In this document: piece after piece, positions 23,225-34,700 of the stretch
How positions within the stretch are numbered: position 1 is the first letter of the stretch
Layout: each line of letters opens with the position of its first letter
Assembly: GCA_944474755.1 (NCBI GenBank)
Contig: OX104115.1
Span: 50,337,648-50,401,647, forward strand
Reading direction: 5' to 3'
DNA: 64,000 nucleotides
Origin: Limnoperna fortunei
Lineage: Eukaryota; Mollusca; Bivalvia; Mytilida; Modiolidae
The notes under the pieces: generated by a model
Told to the model about the DNA's origin: nothing
The model's input: only the letters and a program-made list of their open reading frames with translations
Databases searched by the model: none
Program-made: the position numbers and the translations under genes

Positions 23225-24795
23225 TAAAAAACAAGAATTGCCAGTTTTCCTACTGAAGTTTGGGGGTTTTCTCTGGTGTTCTGGCTACCTACCTTAATAC
23301 TAGAGGCTCCCAGGAGCCTGTATCGCTCACCTGCACCTCGCAGACCTTTCATTGGTTAAAGATGAGAAGATTTTTAAAAATCAATTAAAATTCATTAAAA
23401 AAATGTTCAAGGAGAATAATTCCTAAATGGTTCATCAGACAATCTTCACACTAAAGTCATTTTTGTAGCTCTCATAGAGCAGAACAATTAAGCAATGATA
23501 ACTTTTTCTATAGTTCTAATAATTTTTAAGATTTTTAGGCAAATAATCATCAATTTCGACAATTAAAGGGCAATAACTCAATTATACAACTTCGACCCAA
23601 TAAGGTGTTTGTATAGCTTTCAATGCCGATGAAGGCAAGTTTCTTTGATTTTCTTGTATCTGTATGCTTTTTGAAGTTTAAGCCAAAACTGTATTTTGAC
23701 CCCCCCCCCCCCCCCCCCCCGTTCTATTGTAGCCTTGGTGGCCATGTTGGTTAATCTGTGGCCATGGTTTGTGCAAACTTGGTAGAAGACATTTGACAAA
23801 GTTTCAAAGCAGTATTTTCAGTGGATTCAGAGAAGATTTTTAAAAATCAGTTAAAACCAATTAAAAACAAGTGTGGACTGTGAGCACAAAAGGGATACCC
23901 CCTGCTTCGCATTCAAGTCCAATTATCTCCCCTGAATAATATCTGACAGCAACGAAAATTTTTCATGCACATCTACATATGATCTACTTCCCTCATGTAA
24001 CGTTTCAATAAAATCTGTCAAACGGATTAGGAGAAGTTGCACTTACGAGGTCTCCCACTGAATACTATATTTAAAAAGTCTAAGCCCTATTATCTCCCCT
24101 GAATAATATCCAACAGCGACGAAAATTCTTCATATGCACTTCTACAATTGATGTACTTCCTTCATGTAAAGTTTCATCCAAATCTTTGAGGCAACTCGTT
24201 TAAGAGTTATCCCCCCCCCCCCCCCAAAAAAAACGGTTAATCAGACAATGTTGACCCTAAGGTCATTTTTGTAAAACAATTAGGCAATGCTAACTGTTTC
24301 TCTAGTTCTATTAATTTTCAAGATTTTGAGGGCAAAATGGCAAAAATTATCAATTTTGACCGACAATTAAAGGGCAAAAACTCCAACAAGGAGTCGTCAT
24401 ACAACCTTGAACCAATGGAGTGTTTTGTAGAGCTTTTGATGCTGAAGAAGGAATGTCTTTTCAGTTTTCCTTTATCTGTTATACTTTTTGAACTACAAGC
24501 GAAAAACTGTATTTTGACCCCCCTGTTCTATTTTTATCAATGACAGCCATGTTGGTTGGTCTGAGGCCATGATTTGTACAAACTTGGTAAAGGACATTTT
24601 ACTGATGATGTGTGCAAAGTTTCAAAGCAATCCCTACAGTGGTTTTGGAGGAGAAGATTTTTTTATAAAGAAAAGTTAACGATGACAAACGCCAAGTGAT
24701 GGCAATAGCTTACCTGGTCAGGTGAGCAAAAAACTAGACGATACAATATAGCTAAAAATTGCTGAAAGTGGCTTTAAACAACATTCAAACAAACA
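23225..24795 (+). repeat. SINE (family 1) split by a Helitron-like element
   Basis: GAATTGCCAGTTTTCCTACT to CTACCTTAATA is SINE body. The text resumes at 24738 with GATACAATATAGCTAAAAAT, GCTGAAAGTGGC and ACATTCAAACAAACAAA. The break is filled by 23300-24727. Confidence 0.75.
23300..24727 (-). mobile_element. Helitron/Helentron-like non-autonomous element
   Basis: On the minus strand it ends with the hairpin AGGCTCCTGGGAGCCT followed by CTAG. Subterminal inverted repeats are GCTCACCTG (left) and CAGGTGAGC (right). The interior holds degenerate units of about 480 bp (GGCAATAACTC, GTCATTTTTGTAGCTCTCAT, ACTTGGTAGA) with a poly-C tract in each, 20 C at 23701. The structure fits Helitron-related elements; no Rep-helicase frame is present. 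Confidence 0.65.
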
Positions 24796-24799
24796 AAAC

Positions 24800-26738
24800 T
24801 AAAAAACAAACTTATATCACATTTTTATCTGTATCTAAAATTACTTTCATAAACAATCAAGATACAAATAACTGTATTATCTCGTTACATCTTCAACTCT
24901 CATCAGTTGTAAGGGACCAATTGTTTTATCTGGGAGGGTGTTAGAGATCTGTTTGAAAAAAAATGTGTCTTGTCGGCCAAAAAAAACTGTTTCAAATCTC
25001 CCTTCTTTTACATCTGGACAAGAAATCCAATCTGGTCTAGTATAAATATAATGCCATTTCAATGTCAAGTCATGTACAAAAATACAATTAAATAGAATCA
25101 TCTATAAATAATTAGCAACAAACATAACACTATGTAACATTTATCTCCATTTAATAACTTAATCGATTAATGCTGATGTCAGATTGAAATATAGGAATGC
25201 AAACTGAGCATGCCATGTTCAGGGTGGATTATGTTTTTTGTATTTAACACAGTAAAGCTATTTTTCAGCAACAGGTGGAAATAGAAATTGCAAAAATATA
25301 AAATGATCCCAATTTATTATTTGATTAATGTTTTCAGCATGGGATATCCTACCTTTTCCTGTGTGGCACATGCACATGTGTCATAAATTAGAAAATTATT
25401 CAGTACATAAAAACATCAAATACTGTTGGTATTTTACCTTGTGTATTTGAAAAAAAAAACCTTAATATTTATAGCTTTTCATTCAGCATTGAAAAATAGA
25501 TGTATATTTCATGATAATATTGTATAACAATAATGCTAAATATAGATTTTTTTAGCCATGCAGATACAATTTGTTATTACACATAAACACAAGAAATTAT
25601 GTGTTACATACTAAATAATAAAAGAATTTAAAATAAAAAAAAATATTGTAAGAAGAGCCATATTTTGAAATATTAAATTTTGTAATTTTTTTTACTAATC
25701 TATTATGAAGTGCTAATGACATTTAATCTAATGTAACTGAAATTATGTTTTATTGTAGTTGTATACATACAGTTTTCAAAATTTCATTTACTTTTTAAAG
25801 TATGTTAGTTTTAAGGACTTCATATACAATACTTAGTTTGTTTATCTCATTCTATAAGTATCTAACTATAACTGGCATTTTTTTAGTTTTTATGTTAAAA
25901 TCTTATGTTAAATAAAATCCATATCTTTTTCTGACTTTCTTCTTTTATTAAGAAATTAATTTCCTGTTTTACATCCTGGTTCTTGGCTAATCTCATTCAT
26001 GTGTGTTTGGGATTTCGAAATAGTCAATAACATAGCATGATGTATTTTTCATACATAGTTTAATGACAAAGTTTTTCTAGAACAAAAACATTATTAATGA
26101 TAAAAATTTGTAACAAAAATGTGGTAAAAAAGTAACAATATCAATATGACTGCATTTTGCATAGAATCCTAGTAAACAAATTATATGGATATGTAAATAA
26201 ATGACTAAACTTATCTAATCATTAAAATGTTGATTTACAGTCAAGTTACATTATCATTCATACTTTGGTCTCATTCAAACATAATTAACACATGAAATAA
26301 TGTGATCACTGTGCTTCCTCCTATTTTAAACACAGTAAATAAATGGATTGAATACCTTGTGACACTTGCTATACAACATAAGAAATAGCTGTTTGTATGA
26401 TTGTATCCTTCCATGCACAGATTGTCATTAAATTATGTCTCTCTGATAAAGCAACTAAAATTACAATTTTTGTTAGATGCCATCAATATTGATTTTTTTT
26501 TTGCCTTACATTTTGAACATGGTCCAATCAGAATTGTTGTTACAATGTGACACTGTCAGTTGTATCTATTGAAGTCATTTAGACAGATTTGCATTTACAT
26601 TTTTCTTGACAAAAAACCTGTGATGACATATGATCTTTACTAGATATTAACACATTAAGCTAGCCATTTCTTTAATTAGTCAATGATTGTGTTATTAGAT
26701 ATTCAGTAACTCCTGATAAATTTTTAATAAATCCGACA
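24800..26738. other. Intergenic and likely 3' UTR of the AtuA-like gene
   Basis: Very AT-rich and without recognised exons. On the minus strand, AATAAA motifs occur near 25945 and 25750, and ATTAAA about 15 and 65 bp after the AtuA-like stop. Which one is used cannot be told. Confidence 0.45.
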
Positions 26739-29700
26739 CTAACTGCTTTTTAAATATTCAGAAAAATCTGGAACATCTTTTATAACATAATCAAGTAACA
26801 TCTGACCATATGCCTTTCCCTGAAAAAAAACCCAAAAATGTCACAAAATATGTGTTTAGCTACTCCATTTCAACACACAGCCCAAAATATCTTGTTATAA
26901 ATAAACTATAGTAAAAGTTAGCATGTTTTGGTGGAGGTTTTTGCCTGGTGAATAAAAACTGCAAACCATTTATGATCAAGATTATGCTCCTTTTGTAGAT
27001 AAAAAAGTTATATTTTGAAATCAGTAAATTTTGACCACCATTAGAATGGTACTATATGAAAGTGTAACCTAGGTACAGTCCATTTTGTCTGTTTGAAACC
27101 CTTTTAGCTTAGTGGTCAGGGGTGGACATGAAAAAGTCTACGGACTGTCTGAATACCATTGTACATTAGGTTTTAAACAATATGACATCCCAAAAAGTCA
27201 AAGACAATTTGTGACATGTAAACAACAGAGGGATAGTATTAAATATGGACAGGTTATAGTGGATACATGTTTGCTTCCGGATTTTTGTAATAAAAAGGTA
27301 CAATATGGAATAATTAAAAAGCCAAAAAATGCACCCCATGAGGGTGTGACTTTTAGTATAGAGGCTGAAATTTTTGTGACAGCTTGCCACATCTATAAAT
27401 GACAATGGTAAATATTAGGGTACAAGTCAAATCCATGTATGTGCCTATAATAAGCTGTTTGACATTGGCAAAAATACATATAGTGGCAGTCGTCTTAAAA
27501 AGAAAAGGGGATACTAGATATAATTTTTTTAAGTGGCCCATATAAGGCCTACTATTGATGTCAATATTAGTTGTATTGGACCAGTAGCTTTACAAGAATG
27601 AATTTTCACTTCAACTGTCCTTATAATTCCAGCTTTTTAATTTCACCTGGGATTTAAACCTTTTATTGTTTCTTCAACTGTATGTTCTACAGAAATAGAT
27701 GAAAGTTTTTAAAAGCATACTTGTAATAAAGGATTAGTTGTTTCAATAAAATAGTCACTTCAAGTTTTGAAAATTTTTGTTATTATTTTTACTAATTACC
27801 TGAGGATCACTTCGTAATGAGGCCACACCGCCTCCTCCTAAAACATTTAGCAATACAAAGTTCATCGCATGTATTCCTGGCACATTGTATCTGAAAAGGT
27901 ACAGTATAAGTTATCACTCCATGTATTTAAACCTTAATATTGTACATATAAAGAATGTTTTCAAAGTTAAGGAAAAAAAATACTCGGGCTTCATTGAAAT
28001 TTGTACATGGTTATATCCAAATGTGAAGTTAAACATTTTTCAACTTATGGATACAAATAACAAAACTTTTTGAATGATTGAATGGTTTAACATCCACAAA
28101 ACAATATTTCAGATATGCTTAGGACATTACAAATATTATCCCCATGTCAGAACTACTCCTTGAATTTGATGTCAGTGAGACATCTTTACAAAACCCATAT
28201 AACTAGGTGTTGCTCGGTGAAATACCTAGAGGTTGCTAACAATTATCTTCACTCTATTTAAGATGCATTTATGGTGTAAAAGGCAAATCTGTTAGCTTTA
28301 CATACAGAAAAGACTAGATATCAGTGAGATGGTATCCATCTCTGTGGGCCCCGCTGACCTTGAGGTCAAAGGTCAAAGGTCATCAACCATGGTATGCGAC
28401 ACATCGCCTTGATATTTATTATCTACCTGCATTCCAAATATCAAAAGCCTACCTCAAAAGATAAACCAGAGGCTCTTAAGAGCCTGTATCGCTCACCTGA
28501 TTTTATAGGCAATGAAGATGGCATTTCCCTGATGTTAAAGTAAGTCCTGTAATTTTCAATAAACTTTAAATAGGACCATCCAAACAATATTACTAGAAAG
28601 CTTTGTTTCATTGGTTAACCAGTTGTATAGAGATTTTTTTTATTTGCCCATAGAATCCTATGTTAAACTAAGTCCTGCGGGGGAGTTGGCCATTTTGAAT
28701 TTCCAATTGCCTTAAAAAACATAAACTTTATAAAGGACCATCCAAACAATATTGCTAGTAAGTTTTTGTTTCCATTGATTAACCGGTTTCGGAGAAGAAG
28801 CCTTTAAAAACTTTTTCCCATAGGGTCGTATGTTAAACAAAGTCCTGCGGTAGCGGCCATTTTGAATTTCCAATTGCCATAAAAAACATAAACTTTATAG
28901 AGGACCATCCAAACAATATTGCTAGTAAGTTTTTGTTTCCATTGATTAACCGGTTTCAGAGAAGAAGCCTTTAAAAACTTTTTCCCATAGGGTCCTATGT
29001 TAAACTAAGTCCTGCGGTAGTGGCCATTTTGAATTTCCAGTTGGCATAAAAATCATAAACTTTATAAAGGACCACCCAAACAATATTGCTAGTAAGTTTT
29101 GTTTTGATTGGTTAACCGGTTTCAGAGAAGCCCTTTTTAACATTTTTCCCATAGGGTCCAATGTTAAACTAAGTCCTGCGGTGGTGGCCATTTTGAATAT
29201 CAGATTGGGATAAAAAAACATTAACTTTATAGAGGACCATCCAAACAATATTGCTAGTAAGTTTTGTTTCCATTGGTTGGCCGGTTTCAGAAAAGAAGCC
29301 TTTCAAACTTTTTCCCATAGGGTCCTATGTTAAATTAAGTCCTGCGGTGGCAGCCATTTTGAATTTCCAATTGCCATAAAAAACACAAACTTTATAGAGG
29401 ACCATCCAAACAATATTGCTAGTAAGTTTTGTTTTGATTGGTTAACCGGTTTCAGAGAAGAAGCCCTTTTTAACATTTTTCCCATAGGGTCCAATGTTAA
29501 ACTAAGTCCTGCGATGGCGGCCATTTTGAATATCAGATTGGGATAAAAAACATTAACTTTATAGAGGACCATCCAAACAATATTGCTAGTAAGTTTTGTT
29601 TCCATTGGTTGGCCGGTTTCAGAAAAGAAGCCTTTCAAACTTTTTCCCATAGGGTCCTATGTTAAATTAAGTCCTGCGGTGGCAGCCATTTTGAATTTCC

Positions 29701-31791
29701 AATTGCCATAAAAAACACTAACTTTATAGAGGACCATCCAAACAATATTGCTAGTAAGTTTTTGTTTCCATTGATTAACCGGTTTCAGAGAAGAAGCCTT
29801 TTAAAACTTTTTCCCATAGGGTTCTATGTTAAACTAAGTCCTGCAGTAGCGGCCATTTTGAATTTCCAATTCCCATCTAAAACACAAACTTTATAGAGGA
29901 CCATCTAAACAATATTGCTAGTAAGTTTTGTTTTGATTGGTTAAACGGTTTCAGAGAAGAAGCCCTTTTTAACTTTTTTCCCATAGGGTCCTATGTTAAA
30001 CTAAGTCTTGAGGTGGCGGCCATATTGGTTTACCAATCAAAATAAAAAACACAAACTTTGTAAAGGTCCATCCAATGAACATTATGGCCAAGTTTGGTTT
30101 CAATTGGCCAAGTGGTTTCAGAGAAGAAGATTAAAATGTAAAAAGTTTACAGACGCCGCCGACGACGACGCCGACGACGACGACGACGACGACGACGACG
30201 CCGACAGACGCAAAGTGATAACAATAGCTCACATGACCCTTTGGGTCAGGTGAGCTAAAAAGTTACAACTCGGACATGAATTTGTTATTCAGAAAGCAAT
30301 AATATGACCTTCAGGTCAAAGTTCAAGGTCACAGGTCAACAACCACGGTATGCGACACATCGCCTTGATATTATCTTCTTGCATTCCAAATATCAAAAGC
30401 CTATCTCAAAAGATAAAAAAGTTACAGCCTGGACATGAATTTGTCATACAGAAAGCAATAAAATGACCTTAAGGTCAAAGGTTATAAACCACGGTATGCG
30501 ACACCTCGCCTTGATATTATCTACCTACATTCCAAATATCAAAAGCCTACCTCAAAAGATAAAGTTACAGCCCGGACAAGATTAGTTCAGACGGAGGGAC
30601 GCACGGACGGACTGATCACTATAGGGCGTCCGCCACAAAGTGGCAGGGCCCTAATAAAGATCCAAATATATTATTACAACAGAGAAGAAAACAAAAGATA
30701 TGCAATCGACCTACTTCCATGTCATACAATTTATGACATTCCAGGCAAAAATGAAATTGGTCAACATCTACTTGAATCCAGCATAAAAGCTCTTATTTGT
30801 CGACAACTACAGGTTTTGACCAAAGTAGTACACTAAATTGTGAAATTCTCAAATTCAAAACTTTCCAACAAAAATGGAGGAAACTATAATTTAATGTCAG
30901 CCACTGCCATGTTAAACTACCTAAAAATCCATCGTTTCAGATTAAAATTGGGAATAAATTTGTTATATCTTGTCATTATCCATAGAAATGGAAATTTTAC
31001 CACCTTCAGTAGCCTGTACACCATTCAGGTTCGCCTCAGGTCGTACTTGACCACTTAATGCTTAAAATCTCCATATTTATGGATTCATGCATGAAAGTAT
31101 ATAACTGATAAAGAATTATTTTAACTTATAATATATGGCTTGTACAGTCATTAAGAGAATGTATTATGTCCTACAATATTAATCTTTTGCTGATAAGTTA
31201 TAAAGTATCTGCATGTTCACGTAAAATGTTGCTGAAATGACATAATGATTATATATAGATATTGTACACATTTTTGTACAGATTTTTTGTTATAATTACA
31301 TTAATTAAGGTAAGATGAATTTCATCTTAAAAAAATTAAACACATTTTTTTTAATGGGCTGGATTTGACATGACATCTAAACAAATGGTTTACAAATTAA
31401 TCTTCTTTATACATGTAGATATGATGACAATAAAAGTCAGAAAGAGAATTTCTAATCACTATGCATCACTCCTTTTACTTAAATTTTTTTAATCTACTCC
31501 GCTATAATATAAATTAGCTGCCATGTTTTTTATAAACAATTTATATGTCTAAAAAAAGCATACTATTTCCTTTAAATCTCTAAATTTACATGTCTTACCA
31601 AAGAAATATCATTTACTGGAATTCCAAGAGTCATTTTTATGATTTTGTTCAAATAAACTAAGCATACCTTTGAACTTTTTCCTGATTTGAACAATCTTTA
31701 TCAAATAAATGTAAAAAGTAGGTCTCTATAGCTTTTGGTGTCAGTTGTTGTCTGAGGTAGGGTAATATAGCAGGGTGTCTTGCTATAACTC
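26739..31791 (-). CDS. AtuA-like gene, visible exons 16-18 (C-terminal domain)
   Basis: Exon 16: [33 protein letters not shown]. Exon 17: [30 protein letters not shown]. Exon 18: [26 protein letters not shown] and TAG. The glycine-rich GGGGVASLR and GKAYGQMLL segments are hallmarks of the AtuA-like C-terminal domain. The intron between exons 16 and 17 contains the 28466-30256 Helitron-like element. Confidence 0.93.
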
Positions 31792-34700
31792 CTGAAATAT
31801 GATTACAATATATAAGTTTGATTTATACTAAAGACATTACAGCCAGACAATTGTAAGTTTGGTTCTACAGCAAACTACAGGCTCCCAGGAGCCTGCATTG
31901 CTCACCTGAACCTGACAATTCATCCTTTTTTATCTAGCTTGTTCTTCCTATTAATTTTGACAACTTAGGGGAACTAACTCATTTATCATTGTCACTTTTT
32001 AAACCTGAACTATTTTAAACCAACAAACATGTCGATGGTCAGCTGTCATTATTTGAGCAATTTTTGTAGAGGTCATCCTAAAGATGATGTGTGCAAATTT
32101 TCAAAGCATTCCTTTCATTGGTTTAAGAGGAGAAGATTTTTTTTTTGTCCATTTAAATTTATTAGAACAAAGTTCAAGGGGAATAACTCCTAAACAGGAT
32201 AATCTTGACCTTAAAGTCATTTTTGTAGCTCTCATAGAGCTGAAAAATTAAGCAATGTTAACTTTTTCTCTAGTTCTAACAATCTTCAACATTTTGGGGA
32301 AAAATGGAAAAAAAATAATCAATTTTGACAATTAAGGAGCAATAACTCCTAGAATTACAACTTCAACTCAATACAGAGTTTTGTAGAGCTTTAGATGCTG
32401 AAGAAGGGATGTCTCTGTCATTTCCCTGTATCTGTTATACATTTTGAACTATAAGCCAAAAATAGTATTTTGACCACCCCTGATCTATTTTAAGCCAAGG
32501 TGGCCATATTGGTTAATTTTCTGCCATGGTTTTTGCAAACATGGTAGAGGACATTTGACTGATGATGTGTACAGAGTTGCAAAGCAGTCCTTTCAGTGGT
32601 TTCCGAGGAGAAGATTTTTAAAAACCATTTACAACTGATGAAAAAAATGGTTCAAGGGGAATAACTCCTAAATGGTTCACCAGACAATCTTGATCCTGAA
32701 GTCATTTTTGTAGCTCTCATAGAGCTGAACAACTTAGCACTCTTAACTTTTTCTCTAGTTCTAATAATTTTCATGATTTTGAGGTAAAAATGGCAAAAAT
32801 CATCAATTTGTCAATTAAAGGGCAATAACGCCTACAATGTCGTCATACAACTTCGACTCAATGAGAGTTGTGTAGAGCGTTTGATGCTGAAGAAGGAAAG
32901 CCTCTTCGGTTTTCCTGTATCTGTTATACTTTTTTAACTGTAAGGCAAAAACTGTATTTTGGCCCCCCCCCCCCACCCCTATTCTATTTTTAGCTGAGGA
33001 GTAGGTTGGTCTGCGGCCATTATTTGTGCAAACTTGGTAGAGGACATTTAACTGATAATATGTGCAAAGTTACAAAGCGATCCCTTCAGTGGTTTTGGAG
33101 GAGAAGATTTTTAAAGAAAAGACGCCGACAATGGATGACAAGTAATGGCAATAGCTCACATGACCCTAAATCAGACATTCAACAAATCATCCCCTTCTAT
33201 GGTCACGCTAACACAATTATCAGCTTTTTTCTTGGCAGTAAAAGAATAATTGCAAAAATATCCTTGGTCTACATTTTTGTAAGCAGAATTAACTATTTCA
33301 TTGTATAATTTTTGACAATATTGTAATTCAACTAAAAAAACATTTAATGCAAGATCATTAAAACCTGTAATTTGGAATTGTATTTCTGACAAATGTGAAA
33401 TGATCTGAATCCAGACTTGTGAGAATGATAGGTTCTTATATATTTTCTTGTTAAAGACTATGAAATCTTCCATGACTGATAGAAATCACAGGCATTGCCC
33501 AAAAGCATATGAAAGTAGCTATTTCTTCCTTAAACCAACAACTTTCAAATTGCAATATACTAAACGTTCGACATCCCATCAGAATACCAGAAACAAGAAT
33601 GTTGTTATGTTGCTATAATTATGTTCTTGTTTCATGCATTTTGATTAAATGACACAACAAGTATAGATATTTGCAGGTGAACTCATCTATACCAGAATCG
33701 GGGGACTTGGTGGCCGAGTGGTTAAGGTAGTTTGTCTACTATTGATCACATGGTCTGCCAACACTGAGGTTGCAGGTTCATGTGCACTCAACTCCAATAC
33801 TGACAATGATTGCCAGTTTTCCTACCAAAGGTCTGGGGTTTACTCTTACTAGCTTAATTAAAAATTGAACGCCAAGATATAGCTGAAAATTAGCTGAAAA
33901 TAGCATTAAACATCATTCAAACAAACAAACCAGAAATCAGTCTTTTATGAAGAAAGTTATGATCATTAACCATCAATCTGCAATATTTTTGGCAGTTAAA
34001 GCTCAGCATGTTAATGAGTATAGTAGTTTGTGTTTGTTCTGTAAATCGGTACAATTAATATTTTGACAGTTACTGTCAGGTCTGTCGCATAGAATATACA
34101 TAACATTTCCGCAATTACTCCTTCATCTGTCGTATGTTGCACAAAATATTTTGGTAGTTGATACCAGGTTTGTCATTACACATTATATTTTGGCAGTTAG
34201 TGCTAGGTTTGTCATATGCCACATATAATATTCTGGCACTTAAGGCCAGAAATGTCAGATATTTCTAGATAGGCCACTAACTACAGTGATTTTACCATAT
34301 GTACACATGTAATAACATTTTTGGGAATACATGTAAGTGCCATATCTGTCATGATAACATTATTTGGGCATTTTGTGTCATGCAGTAGTAATGCTAAGTC
34401 TGTCACTGAAAACACATATTTTGGCAGTTACTGCTAGAACTGTCACATAGTAAACAAACCATTTGGCAGTGTAAGGTTTGTAACTGAGAAAAAAGGTTGG
34501 TAGATATTGTCACTAATTACACAATATTTTAGCAGTTAATACTTGGGGTGTTGATAAGAACTATAACATTTTGGTCATTTTTTACATTATCATATGGCAT
34601 TTTTATGTGACAAAAAAACTTTTTATGTCACCAGAGAAAACATAACAATTTTAGCAGTTAGTCTTATGTCTGTCACTAATTAAACAACATATTTTGGCAG

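Larger units (their letters stand above)
28330..30660. repeat. Tandem repeat (ATGCGACACATCGCC units) hosting a Helitron-like insertion
   Basis: GGTATGCGACACATCGCCTT, GCATTCCAAATATCAAAAGC and CTCAAAAGATAAA occur before the insertion and twice after it (30350 and 30495 onward). The insertion breaks a unit at GATAAA / AAAGTTACA. The right end carries GGACGCACGGACGGAC and GGCAGGGCCCTAATAAAG. Confidence 0.75.

Noticed and set aside
27112..27402. 96-codon frame in the unclassified repeat, copy A
   Set aside because: Closed by stops in copies B and C, so not a conserved gene.
29330..29650. 106-codon minus-strand frame, and the similar one at 29000-29248
   Set aside because: The same peptide repeats because the DNA is a tandem core of a Helitron-like element.
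33715..33790. Possible tRNA-Ser/Leu gene
   Set aside because: The A box is good, but the anticodon arm and T arm do not fold, and the sequence continues into a SINE body and tail.
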